Below, piece after piece: positions 26,941-35,308 of a stretch of 64,000 nt of DNA. Numbering within the stretch: the stretch's first letter is position 1; each line of letters starts with the position of its first letter. Source of the stretch: Oceanospirillum sp048265165 (lineage in GTDB: Bacteria > Pseudomonadota > Gammaproteobacteria > Pseudomonadales > Halomonadaceae). The stretch covers positions 558,001-622,000 of the forward strand of contig NZ_JBLXCD010000001.1 of the NCBI RefSeq assembly GCF_048265165.1. The letters are read 5' to 3'. The position numbers were made by a program, and so were the translations under genes. The notes under the pieces are model-generated. The model was not told the DNA's origin and made no database searches. It was given only the letters and a program-made list of their open reading frames with translations.

Positions 26941-27777
26941 TTATTTAGCGTTTGCGATAAACAGACGCTCACCATGCAGACGGAAATCATTAATACGCTT
27001 TTGCGTCTCATCAGAGATCAGCCAATCGCTCAGCGCCTGAGCACCTTTCGTGTTCAGACCATCGTATTTGGCTGGGTTTACCAGAATAACCTGGTATGGG
27101 TTGAACAGACGCTTATCACCTTCAGACGTGATAGCCAGATCAACTTTAGATTTGTACGCCAGCCAGGTACCACGGTCTGTCAGTGTGTAAGCCTGCAGTT
27201 CTGAGCTGATCTGCAGTACCTTGCCCATGCCCTGACCGACTTCACGGTATCCTTCAAATGGCAGAGAGGTGCCCGCTTCTTTCCAAAGGCCCAGTTCTTT
27301 CTTGTGGGTACCGGAGTCATCACCACGGGAGATAAACAGCGCATGGTTATTGGCTATTTTAGCCAGGGCATCTTCAATACTGCCAGCAGACTTAACACCC
27401 GCCGGATCATTCTTAGGGCCCACCAGAACAAAATCGTTGTACATAATGCCGCGCGGCTGAACGCCATGGCCTTCATCAACAAATTTAGCTTCTGCTTTAG
27501 GTGCGTGGGTCATAACCAGATCCACATCCCCATCACGACCCATACGCAGCGCCTTACCTGTACCGACAGCGATAACCTGAATGGTCGCACCGTTTTTCTT
27601 TTCAAACTCCGGCAACAGGTAATCCAGCAGACCCGAGTTATAAGTACTTGTTGTCGTCGCCAAACGAACAATTCCCAGGTCTTCAGCATATGACTGAATA
27701 GAAACTGTCGCGGCAAGAACAGCCAACGCAGCAGAACGGATAAAGGTTTTTAGCTTGCTCATTTTAGGTGTACTCAT
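26941..27777 (-). CDS. tupA: Tungstate-binding periplasmic protein
   Basis: Secreted substrate-binding protein of 278 residues with a signal peptide cleaved near SYA (about residue 31). The mature start VRLATTTSTYNSGLLDYLLP is the TupA signature; the TTTS stretch contributes oxyanion ligands, and VGTGKALRMGRDGDVDLVMTHAP is also characteristic. TupA-type proteins select tungstate over molybdate. It heads the tupABC unit and has a sigma-54 promoter and a perfect palindrome upstream. The context suggests the formate dehydrogenase here may use tungsten or either metal. Confidence 0.94.
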   Translation of the reverse strand: MSTPKMSKLKTFIRSAALAVLAATVSIQSYAEDLGIVRLATTTSTYNSGLLDYLLPEFEKKNGATIQVIAVGTGKALRMGRDGDVDLVMTHAPKAEAKFVDEGHGVQPRGIMYNDFVLVGPKNDPAGVKSAGSIEDALAKIANNHALFISRGDDSGTHKKELGLWKEAGTSLPFEGYREVGQGMGKVLQISSELQAYTLTDRGTWLAYKSKVDLAITSEGDKRLFNPYQVILVNPAKYDGLNTKGAQALSDWLISDETQKRINDFRLHGERLFIANAK

Positions 27778-27834
27778 GCTCGTCCTTTAAATGCTTCAAA
27801 GTGCAATGTTTGTTATGATCAGACCGCTTATTCA

Positions 27835-27849
27835 GCAAGATAGATGCCA
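27835..27849 (-). promoter_or_regulatory. Sigma-54 promoter upstream of tupA
   Basis: The minus strand reads TGGCATCTATCTTGC, matching the -24/-12 consensus TGGCAC-N5-TTGC with correct GG-to-GC spacing; one position of the -24 box differs. The predicted start near 27823 leaves a leader of about 45 bases to tupA. An NtrC-family regulator gene lies divergently at 28119. Confidence 0.7.
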
Positions 27850-27882
27850 AAAAGCACCAACCTTACCAGACCTGACCTGCAA

Positions 27883-27907
27883 GTCAGATATAATCATTAT
27901 ATCTGAC
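27883..27907. promoter_or_regulatory. Perfect 25-bp palindrome in the tupA / response-regulator gap
   Basis: Arms GTCAGATATAAT and its exact complement are separated by a single C. It sits 34 bases upstream of the sigma-54 -24 box of tupA and 212 bases before the divergent regulator gene. A dyad this perfect is a probable protein-binding site: either the enhancer site of the NtrC-type regulator or the operator of a metal-oxyanion repressor. It does not obviously match the ModE site I know. The rest of the 341-base gap (27778-28118) shows no gene. Confidence 0.75.
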
Positions 27908-28118
27908 GACAAACTGCTGACAGAGATCAAAAACGGGCCATATTGACCCACAAAAAACACGCAATAGACAAAATGACGCACCCAGGTATTCTGATCATAT
28001 TTTCAATAACACAACATCCTTGGTGGTCGGTTTTTTAAAGCAAAAGCAAAAAAATCGATAAAGACAATAAAAAACGTAATTTACACTACCGAGCACAAGA
28101 AACGACACAAGGTTATCC

Positions 28119-29555
28119 ATGGATAAAAAACCTCGCTTTGCTGCATTAGATGCTTCCCATGCCCCCTTCGTCTCCGGCAGTTTATCTCCTGCAATTTCCG
28201 TTCTGATTGTTGATGATGAGCCCGGCATGCGCAATTTTCTGATTAAGGCTCTGAGCAAGCGCTTCGCCTTGGTTGAATCTGCCGATAGCATTGAAACCGC
28301 TGAAGAGATTCGGAAACGCTGTCACTTTGATCTTATCGTGTGTGATATCAAGCTTCCCGGCCGCTCCGGCATAGAATGGCATGAAGCCACAACGGATAAT
28401 GAGCGCCGAAGCGATATTATCTTTATGACAGCTTATGCCGACCTGGAAACCGCCATTGAAGCACTTCGTGCCGGTGCCAGTGACTTTATTCTGAAACCTT
28501 TTCGGCTTGAGCAGATGATGGCCGCCATCGACCGGTGTGTTGAGCGCCGCCTGATGGCCCGGGAAAACTTCGTGCTAAAACGTGAGCTGAACACGGTTTA
28601 CAGCTCCGGCAGCGCCATGCTCGGGGAAAGTCAGGTGATCCGCGATGTCGACAGCATCATTCGCAGAGTGGCCCCAACACCGTCAGCGGTTCTGATCGAG
28701 GGCGAGTCCGGTACAGGTAAAGAGCTGGCTGCACGGGCCCTGCATGAGAACAGTGGCCGAACCGGTGCTTTTGTCCCGGTGAACTGTGGTGCCATCGCCG
28801 CTGATATTCTTGAAAGCGAGTTATTTGGCCACACCAAAGGTGCCTTTACCGGCGCACAGAAAGCCCGTGAAGGTCTCTTCTCCTTTGCCAGTGGCGGCAC
28901 ACTGTTTCTGGATGAGATCGGTGAAATGCCCTTAGCCATGCAGGCCAAACTGCTTCGGGTACTGGAACTCAAAGCCGTTCGGCCCGTTGGCAGCGAACAG
29001 GAGGTCAGCATCGACGTTCGTATCGTCGCCGCCACAAACCGAAATCTGCAGGAGGAAGTTAAAGAAGGGCGCTTCCGTGAAGACCTGTACTACCGCCTGA
29101 ATGTACTGACATTAACCCTGCCACCGCTGAGAGATCGCCCGGAAGATATTCCGACACTGGTACATAGTTTTTCCCGCAGACTCTCCAAAGAACTGGGCCT
29201 GCCCCCTGTGCCTCTGACCCATGAAGATATCACTGCAATTTCAGGCTATAGCTGGCCAGGTAATATTCGCGAACTGAAAAACTTTGTTGAGCGCTGCATC
29301 CTTTTGGGACGCCTGCCCATCGAAACCTTTGTCAGTGGGGACACTCTGTCCCAGAACCGGGAAACGGCTCAGGCTGAAGGCCGTGGTTATCCCTCAAGCT
29401 GGGCGATGGATGAAGTGGAGAAACATCACATCCTGCAGGTACTGAGCGAGTTCCAGGGTAATAAATCTGCCGCTGCACGCCAGCTGGGTATTTCACGCAA
29501 AACTCTGGATCGAAAATTGCAAGCGTGGGATGAAGCTCAGGGTTCTGAATCCTGA
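28119..29555 (+). CDS. NtrC-family sigma-54-dependent response regulator
   Basis: Three-domain activator of 478 residues. The receiver (about 26-140) has VDDEP, Asp76 in CDIKLPG and Lys126. The AAA+ domain has Walker A GESGTGK at 195-201, the sigma-54 contact GAFTGA at 241-246, Walker B GGTLFLDEIGEM and an arginine-finger region. The C-terminal Fis-type HTH is NKSAAARQLGISRKTLDRKL. A 25-residue N-terminal lead precedes the receiver. The stop overlaps the kinase start (TGATG). It is divergent from tupABC, whose promoter looks sigma-54-dependent, so that unit is a natural target. Confidence 0.95.
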   Translation: MDKKPRFAALDASHAPFVSGSLSPAISVLIVDDEPGMRNFLIKALSKRFALVESADSIETAEEIRKRCHFDLIVCDIKLPGRSGIEWHEATTDNERRSDIIFMTAYADLETAIEALRAGASDFILKPFRLEQMMAAIDRCVERRLMARENFVLKRELNTVYSSGSAMLGESQVIRDVDSIIRRVAPTPSAVLIEGESGTGKELAARALHENSGRTGAFVPVNCGAIAADILESELFGHTKGAFTGAQKAREGLFSFASGGTLFLDEIGEMPLAMQAKLLRVLELKAVRPVGSEQEVSIDVRIVAATNRNLQEEVKEGRFREDLYYRLNVLTLTLPPLRDRPEDIPTLVHSFSRRLSKELGLPPVPLTHEDITAISGYSWPGNIRELKNFVERCILLGRLPIETFVSGDTLSQNRETAQAEGRGYPSSWAMDEVEKHHILQVLSEFQGNKSAAARQLGISRKTLDRKLQAWDEAQGSES

Positions 29556-31696
29556 TGTCACCCACATTGAAACAGGCAAAACGACGCTGGTTCATGCGCT
29601 CATCAATCCGAATTAAAATTTTAGGGCTAAGCCTTGCTCCTTTAGCCCTTACACTTGCCACCCTGATTGGCATGACCAGTTACTGGGTTAACAGCTACTC
29701 TACTGATTTACTGGATCGGAAAGTAAGGGCCGACCTGTCGGTAGCGGAGGGTTTTCTCAACATCCTGCAACAGCAGGATCTGATTAACCTGAAGCAACTG
29801 AGCCTGAACCAGCAGCTTCAGGAAAGTGTCGAGCTCCAGAAACCCGCCCGTATCAGCCAACAGCTTTATAACTTCAAAATGCTGCACCGGCTGGATTTTG
29901 TGCGCATCATTCCCGCCACCAAACTCAGTGAGCGTGTGCTGAAAGAACCCAGCCTTGGGCAGATCGCCTCTCAGGTACTGGCAGGCAATGCGGATGCCGG
30001 GTTACAGCTTATCAGCCCGGATGAGCTGGCTTTTATCGATCCGCTGCTGATTGAACAAGTACGCATAAGACTTCTGCAAACTCCAATGGCAGAATCAACA
30101 GAGCGCCATTTTGAGAAGCGCGGCATGTTTATTCGGGCACTGCACCCGATCAACAACGCAAAGGGAGAGATGATCGCACTGCTGGACAGCGGCCGTCTGC
30201 TGAATCGTAACAACAATTTTGTCGATGAAATTCGCGACCTTGTCTACCGACCGGGCACTCTGCCTGATGGCGGCCTGGGCACCGTCACCCTGTTTCTGGA
30301 TGATGTCCGTATCAGTACCAATGTGCCAAATAACAATCTGCCCTCACCTTCCGGCATAGAGAGCACTCCTACACCCGCATCCCGGGCGGTAGGAACCAGG
30401 GTTTCTAAAGATGTTTATCAAAAGGTTCTGCTCAGGGGTGAAAGCTGGGTAGACCGCGCCTTTGTCGTTAACGACTGGTATATCTCAGCCTACAACCCGG
30501 TGGAAGATCTGGCGGGCAAACGTATCGGCATGCTCTATTCCGGTTTTCTGGAAAAGCCCTACAGGGAAATTCACAATCAGACACTACTGAACCTGATACT
30601 GGCGTTTGTTCTGGTGGCGGTTATTTCGGTATTTCTGGTATTGCGCAGCACCGGACTGATCACCCATCCGATCCGTCGCATCCACAGTGTGGTTCAGGCG
30701 GTCAAAGCCGGTAAACGTCAGCGTATCGGCATGATGGACACCCAGGACGAATTCAGCGAACTGGCAGAACAGTTCGATACCATGCTCGACCTGCTGGAAG
30801 AGCGTAACCGGCAGATTCAGCAGGCCGCCGACGTACTGGAACATAAGGTAGAGTCCCGCACCCAGTCCCTGCAGAATAAAACTCGTGAGCTGGAAGAGCA
30901 TATCCGGCTACTTCAGGCCACCCGTGCCCAGCTGATTACCAAAGAGAAACTGGCCGCCCTCGGTGAACTGACCGCAGGTATCGCCCATGAGATCAACAAC
31001 CCCGCAGCGGTGATTCTGGGCAATATGGATCTGCTGCAGGTCACTCTTGGGGAGCACGCTGCAGATGTTGAAGAAGAGATCGACCTGATCGTTCAGCAGG
31101 TTTACCGGATACGGGCACTGGTCAATAACCTCCTGCAATACAGCCGACCCGGTGAATACACACAATCCATGTCACCGCTGGATATCAACCAGGTGGTGCA
31201 GGATACCCTGCTACTGGTGCGCCACACCCTTGAAAAGCAGAATCTTGAGGTAAAACTCAGCCTGCATGCTAAGTGCTCGACAGAAGCCAATGTGCAGCAA
31301 CTGCAACAGGTACTTGTCAATCTGGTGATGAATGCCGCGAATGCCTCCCAAAGCTTCAAAAGCATCCATATCCGCAGCCACGACTGGTATGAAGATAAAG
31401 TTCTGAAAGGCGTTGTGGTCGAGGTGGAAGACTCCGGCATGGGTATCGCCGATGAGATCCTACCCCATATCTTTGACCCTTTCTTTACCACACGGGATAA
31501 CGGCACCGGCCTTGGGCTTTCAGTCAGCTACGGTATTATCCGCCGCTACGGGGGTGATATTCGGGTCCATAGTGAACAGGGACGCGGCAGCACCTTCAGT
31601 GTCTATCTGCTGCAGCAGGCGCGCTATAACAACAGCGATCAGGCCACCACAGAACAGCTGCTGGCAACCTTATCAGAAGCACAGAGAAAGCGCTGA
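29555..31696 (+). CDS. Membrane sensor histidine kinase, partner of the NtrC-type regulator
   Basis: Kinase of 713 residues. TM1 is at about 22-42, followed by a long periplasmic sensor region of about 300 residues that looks like a double Cache fold, with TM2 at about 345-365. HAMP and a coiled coil come next. HisKA carries IAHEINNPAAVILGNMDLL with His near 478. The ATPase domain has LVNLVMNAANAS, DSGMGIADEILPHIFDPFFT and GTGLGLSVSYGI. Translationally coupled to the regulator. The signal is unknown; tungstate or molybdate, formate or a related metabolite are inferences from the neighbours. Confidence 0.93.
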   Translation: MSPTLKQAKRRWFMRSSIRIKILGLSLAPLALTLATLIGMTSYWVNSYSTDLLDRKVRADLSVAEGFLNILQQQDLINLKQLSLNQQLQESVELQKPARISQQLYNFKMLHRLDFVRIIPATKLSERVLKEPSLGQIASQVLAGNADAGLQLISPDELAFIDPLLIEQVRIRLLQTPMAESTERHFEKRGMFIRALHPINNAKGEMIALLDSGRLLNRNNNFVDEIRDLVYRPGTLPDGGLGTVTLFLDDVRISTNVPNNNLPSPSGIESTPTPASRAVGTRVSKDVYQKVLLRGESWVDRAFVVNDWYISAYNPVEDLAGKRIGMLYSGFLEKPYREIHNQTLLNLILAFVLVAVISVFLVLRSTGLITHPIRRIHSVVQAVKAGKRQRIGMMDTQDEFSELAEQFDTMLDLLEERNRQIQQAADVLEHKVESRTQSLQNKTRELEEHIRLLQATRAQLITKEKLAALGELTAGIAHEINNPAAVILGNMDLLQVTLGEHAADVEEEIDLIVQQVYRIRALVNNLLQYSRPGEYTQSMSPLDINQVVQDTLLLVRHTLEKQNLEVKLSLHAKCSTEANVQQLQQVLVNLVMNAANASQSFKSIHIRSHDWYEDKVLKGVVVEVEDSGMGIADEILPHIFDPFFTTRDNGTGLGLSVSYGIIRRYGGDIRVHSEQGRGSTFSVYLLQQARYNNSDQATTEQLLATLSEAQRKR

Positions 31697-31898
31697 TCCG
31701 GCGCTTTATCTGTTTAACGCCCTCCTACTCGCTCCCACACTCAACCAAACTCACGCAATCACTCTAAACTTTGGTCTATCCAGACCATAATTCACCGCGA
31801 ATCATTTGGTTTTTCCAAAAAAGACTTCTAATATAGCCGATCGCGCTGGTTCACCCTTTTTATTCAGGCTATTCACCGCTTCATTTAAGAAAATCACT

Positions 31899-32648
31899 AT
31901 GTCTTCAGAAGAATCAACACAGGCCAACACTTCAACCAAGACCTCGGCTAACCGCTTTGTCTTTCAGGCATCGCTACCGGTGATGTTTGGCTATATTCCG
32001 CTGGGCATGGCCTTTGGTGTGCTGTTCAGCGATCTGGGCTATCACTGGTTTTTTGCCACCCTGATGGGTGTCTTTATCTTCGCCGGGGCCGGACAATTTC
32101 TGGCGGTGGGATTACTGGCCAACAGCGCCGGTCTTACGGAGATGTTTATCACCATCTTTCTGCTCAACTCCCGGCACATGTTTTACGGTATCTCTCTGGT
32201 GGGCAAAATTCCCAACAAGGGCGCAAAGCGGGTGTATCAGATCTTTGGTCTGACCGATGAAACTTACTCCTTGCTGACCTCAACCCGCCTACCCAAGTGG
32301 GTCGACCCGGCGGAATTTCAGTTTAAAGTCACCCTGTTTAATCAGGTTTACTGGGTAATCGGTTGCACGCTGGGCGCCTGGCTCGGTGGCCAGATCACCT
32401 TCTCCACCGCCGGTATCGAATTTGTCCTGCCAGCACTCTTTATGGTGCTGGCTATCGAGCAATACAAAAACCTGAACAAACCCGCGCCCTTTATTCTCGC
32501 GCTGGCCATTGGCGTGCTGACCCTGCTGTTTATCAGCCGTGATCAGATGCTGTTAATCTCTATTCTGCTCAGTATGAGCGTTCTGTTAATGATACACGCA
32601 GGTAAACGATGGAATCCGCAGGCTACCTCTTCACCGTCATCGCAGTAA
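31899..32648 (+). CDS. azlC: AzlC family amino-acid exporter, large subunit
   Basis: Inner-membrane exporter component of about 249 residues with five or more hydrophobic segments. AzlC marks are VMFGYIPLGMAFGVLFSDLGY, FAGAGQFLAVGLL and LNSRHMFYGISL. The AzlCD pair exports branched-chain or related amino acids. An upstream in-frame ATG at 31806 exists, but ATG 31899 (MSSEESTQ) gives the normal length. The end overlaps azlD by 40 bases. Confidence 0.92.
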   Translation: MSSEESTQANTSTKTSANRFVFQASLPVMFGYIPLGMAFGVLFSDLGYHWFFATLMGVFIFAGAGQFLAVGLLANSAGLTEMFITIFLLNSRHMFYGISLVGKIPNKGAKRVYQIFGLTDETYSLLTSTRLPKWVDPAEFQFKVTLFNQVYWVIGCTLGAWLGGQITFSTAGIEFVLPALFMVLAIEQYKNLNKPAPFILALAIGVLTLLFISRDQMLLISILLSMSVLLMIHAGKRWNPQATSSPSSQ

Positions 32649-32935
32649 TGACCGCCGCCACCTTTCTGACCAGGGTGCTGCCTTTTGTACTGCTCTATAA
32701 AGTAGCTGATCACCATATTCTGGTATTTTTGGGGAAATACCTGCCACCGGTGATGATGGTCTTACTGGTGGTATACACCTTTAAGAATGAAGATCTGGCC
32801 AGTACAGGTTTTCTGCCGGAACTAGGGTGTTTAGCCCTGACCGCAGCGCTGCACCTACTGTTTAAGCATCCGCTGGTAAGTATTCTGGGGGGAACCGGAG
32901 CGTATATGGCACTGGTGCAGATGGGGGTGAGTTGA
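32609..32935 (+). CDS. azlD: AzlD family amino-acid exporter, small subunit
   Basis: Small membrane protein of 108 residues with three to four hydrophobic segments and the AzlD opening MTAATFLTRVLPFVLL, followed by LGKYLPPVMMVLLVVYTF. It starts inside the azlC 3' end in another frame, the usual arrangement for this pair. Confidence 0.93.
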   Translation: MESAGYLFTVIAVMTAATFLTRVLPFVLLYKVADHHILVFLGKYLPPVMMVLLVVYTFKNEDLASTGFLPELGCLALTAALHLLFKHPLVSILGGTGAYMALVQMGVS

Positions 32936-33202
32936 GGCTGCAGAGCTACAGCTTGTTATGTACCAATCGTAGGTTAGATAATCGCCCCACACCGCACCAG
33001 CCAATAACCTGAAGCCCGATTGGCGCGCCATCCGACATTTTTTTATACACCAGATATCAAACGCCCAGCCGCTGCTTTAAAACAGATATCAGCTAACAGT
33101 GAACTGATGGGGGCCCTGTATTCTGTGGCGCTTCGTCCGATGACAAACGGGAATTCAACGCAGGCAGGTGATAAATTCTCAATAACCAGCACCTGTTCAA
33201 CT

Positions 33203-33227
33203 GGCTCCCACGCTCCGCGTGGTAGCC
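33203..33227. repeat. REP-like palindromic repeat
   Basis: The imperfect palindrome GGCTcCCACG...CGTGGtAGCC has the CCCACGCTCCGCGTGG core that I know as a dispersed repeat in many gammaproteobacterial genomes. It lies in the 463-base gap 32936-33398, where I see no gene; short frames across it look like chance. A related core with mismatches lies at 36321-36334. Confidence 0.6.
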
Positions 33228-33398
33228 TTAGCCACGAATCATACTCAGAAATTTGAAGCGACAGATGGCGCATATCCCCGCACAAAGCTCCGCTTGTCGG
33301 CGAACTAAACGTCTTACGAATTACTCTTAAGCAACTTGTTATACCGCTTGGCCGAGACTAAAATGACCAGCTTAAAGACCGCTTAAGAGACCTACAAA

Positions 33399-33647
33399 AT
33401 GACCACTAGAATTCTAGCCGATGTTGCTGCGAGCATTACTGAGTTGAAAGCCAACCCCATGAAAGTTGCAACCAGTGCTTACGGTGAACCTGTTGCTGTA
33501 CTGAACCGAAATGAGCCAGCATTTTATTGCGTACCTGCCGAAGCGTATGAAATGATGATGGACAGACTCGAAGATCTTGAGCTGCTGGCTATTGCTAAAG
33601 AGCGTGAATCTGAAGAGAGTATTTCGGTAAATATTGATGACCTATAA
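33399..33647 (+). CDS. stbD: Type II antitoxin, StbD/Phd-YefM family
   Basis: Antitoxin of 82 residues. The N-terminal DNA-binding part ILADVAASITELKANPMKV and the core AVLNRNEPAFYCVPAEAYE are characteristic of StbD. The acidic C-terminus (ERESEESISVNIDDL) would wrap the toxin. It precedes and overlaps the toxin gene by 11 bases, the standard antitoxin-first order. Such pairs autorepress their own promoter. The location at the edge of a cassette-bearing accessory patch fits its usual mobility. Confidence 0.92.
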   Translation: MTTRILADVAASITELKANPMKVATSAYGEPVAVLNRNEPAFYCVPAEAYEMMMDRLEDLELLAIAKERESEESISVNIDDL

Positions 33648-33927
33648 GCTCGACTTTAAAAAGAGCGCACTCAAAGAGTGGAAAAAGCTTGGTTCAACGC
33701 TACAACAACAATTTAAGAAAAAGCTAATCGAACGCTTAGGAAACCCGCATGTTCCGGCTTCAAAACTTTCTGGAGCTGACAACATGTATAAGATTAAGTT
33801 GCAGCAATCAGGCTACCGTCTCGTCTACAAAGTGGAAGACGATGTCATTATTGTAACCGTCTTAGCAGTCGGAAAACGCGAACGTAGTGACGTTTATCGT
33901 AACTCTATGAAAAGGTTAAATGGTTGA
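33637..33927 (+). CDS. stbE: Type II toxin, StbE/RelE family
   Basis: RelE/ParE-superfamily toxin of 96 residues, predicted ribosome-dependent mRNA endonuclease. The family opening MTYKLDFKKSALKEWKKL is seen, followed by IKLQQSGYRLVYKVEDDVI and VGKRERSDVY, which hold the usual basic and aromatic active-site residues. ATG 33637 lies within the antitoxin 3' end. Intact, so probably active. Confidence 0.92.
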   Translation: MTYKLDFKKSALKEWKKLGSTLQQQFKKKLIERLGNPHVPASKLSGADNMYKIKLQQSGYRLVYKVEDDVIIVTVLAVGKRERSDVYRNSMKRLNG

Positions 33928-34128
33928 TTGTCGGTTTATATCGATCACCATTTGTTCATTCTGTGTTTCCGGTTTTTTTCTAGCTTTAGCTGTCGACAAG
34001 CTAGATACCCTGTCACTTTCAGTGCCTGCTCTAAGGTTATAAAGTGCGGAACAGTATCCAGAGCAGGGCTTTAAAGATAAGACTGGTGAAACGCGGACAG
34101 ATCATAGTTCGGGAGGTTTTTCTACAGC

Positions 34129-34212
34129 CTGAACGCCTGGGTTTAGCGGCGCCCCGACAGGGGCGTCCGGTGGAGGCCGCAGGCCGGAACGAACTACAAC
34201 CCTTTGTTAAAA
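34129..34212 (-). repeat. Integron attC-like recombination site 1
   Basis: Read on the minus strand it begins TTTAACA a few bases after the stop of the gene at 34216 and ends GCGTTCAG. The inner boxes GGGTTGTAG and CTAAACCC pair perfectly except for one extrahelical G, the hallmark that sets attC strand polarity. The centre folds into further GC-rich hairpins. The outer boxes keep the AAC/GTT core, but the GTT end departs from GTTRRRY, so it may be a decayed site. The flanking sequence to 33928 contains no gene. Confidence 0.6.
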
Positions 34213-34215
34213 ATT

Positions 34216-35190
34216 TTACTGTAAACCCCACATTTGAGGTTTCGGTAACTTATCTACCCTCGCTGCAAGTTCTTCAAGCGACCGGCCCTCGTGCAGAATT
34301 CCATTTAGTACAGATCTGAGCTCTGAGTCGAAATCAGTATTATTTATGGGAGAGAGGTGCGGAGCGATAACTAGGTTAAAACTCGTGATATACCGCTCTC
34401 TGAGCTCGACGTCATCACCCAGCTGAAATACTTTCCCCTTTATTGTCGCCGCTCCATCATCATATTCGGAGCGGCTGACACAGAATTTCTTACGGTATAA
34501 ACCATATTCTTCATGTGCATAGCCAAAAAGTTCAACCGCCTCTGCTTTCCGGGCTTCATTCCACTCCTTTGGGAAAACAGGGGGCTCTGGATGCGCGTCA
34601 ACATAAACAAAGCTTCTGTAGTAATCACTTCCTGGAACGGCTGCTATGCTTTTAATTCTGAGCTCCATCCGATCTAGTAGAACTCGCTTCCTTGAGAGAA
34701 CCTTAAACTCAGATATCTGTAAGTTTCCGTTCCTCCACCACCATATGGGTGTGGTGTATCCATTTTGGCTTCTAAAATTCAACGGATGCCTGAGCAATAT
34801 GCTTAACCGATCGATCGCCTCCTTTCCGGAATACCATGTGATGGTCCTTATGCCGGGAAAGGCCGATGAGAATCTCTTTGCGAAAAAAGCTGCGCTTTGA
34901 TCTGCCGGTAAAAACTCTAGTTCAGTACCACTCACATAATTACTATCGTTTTCCGAACCAGTTTGCTTAGCGATGAATTTTAAATCAGAGACCCAAGACA
35001 ATAAAAAGGGAGTCCAGGATTTAACCAGCAAGAAAGAAAAACAAAAAATGGCTAAAGGGACGCCCAAGACGATGAGAATCCAAAAAAGCTTGTCAGGAAC
35101 CTGAGTTGAGACGAAGATAGCTATAAGTGATGAAACCAGACCGATCAACGCGTCTTTTTCCGTTTTTATTACCTTGAAGTACTTATCCAC
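34216..35190 (-). CDS. Cassette-borne two-TM protein of unknown function
   Basis: Protein of 324 residues with two adjacent N-terminal membrane helices (about 15-29 and 35-57), then a soluble region of about 260 residues rich in aromatic and charged residues (ITWYSGKEAIDRL, YTTPIWWWRNGNLQ). No family recognised. It starts after an attC-like site and a CGGAGTATAA ribosome site, and ends four bases before a second attC-like site. That is the layout of an integron gene cassette on the minus strand. Small membrane-anchored cassette proteins are often antiphage effectors, but nothing in the sequence proves that here. Confidence 0.78.
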   Translation of the reverse strand: MDKYFKVIKTEKDALIGLVSSLIAIFVSTQVPDKLFWILIVLGVPLAIFCFSFLLVKSWTPFLLSWVSDLKFIAKQTGSENDSNYVSGTELEFLPADQSAAFFAKRFSSAFPGIRTITWYSGKEAIDRLSILLRHPLNFRSQNGYTTPIWWWRNGNLQISEFKVLSRKRVLLDRMELRIKSIAAVPGSDYYRSFVYVDAHPEPPVFPKEWNEARKAEAVELFGYAHEEYGLYRKKFCVSRSEYDDGAATIKGKVFQLGDDVELRERYITSFNLVIAPHLSPINNTDFDSELRSVLNGILHEGRSLEELAARVDKLPKPQMWGLQ

Positions 35191-35206
35191 TTATACTCCG
35201 ATCATT

Positions 35207-35307
35207 TTTTAACGCCGCCTTAAGCGGTGAGTAATAGTTGGCTAAAATGTGAAGCAAAGCGGAACCGAGCCAACTGTTACGAATCCGACTTCAAGGTCTT
35301 GTTAGAT
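35207..35307 (-). repeat. Integron attC-like recombination site 2
   Basis: On the minus strand it starts TCTAACAAG directly after the FRG gene stop and ends GGCGTTAAAA before the next cassette gene. Inner boxes CCTTGAAGTCGG and CCGCTTAAGG pair fully with extrahelical G and T. A further long arm, AGTTGGCT with its complement and flanking GTAA/TTAC, extends the stem. All attC elements (R'', L'', L', R') are in order, so this is the better of the two sites. Confidence 0.78.
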
Positions 35308-35308
35308 T

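Noticed and set aside
33020..33285. Short frames on both strands (about 80 codons) before the toxin-antitoxin pair
   Set aside because: They run through a REP-like repeat, overlap each other and have no start signals or recognisable protein.
33300..33345. Possible third attC with core GTTATAC before the antitoxin gene
   Set aside because: Only one end looks right; no complementary inner box was found at a suitable distance, so it is not called.
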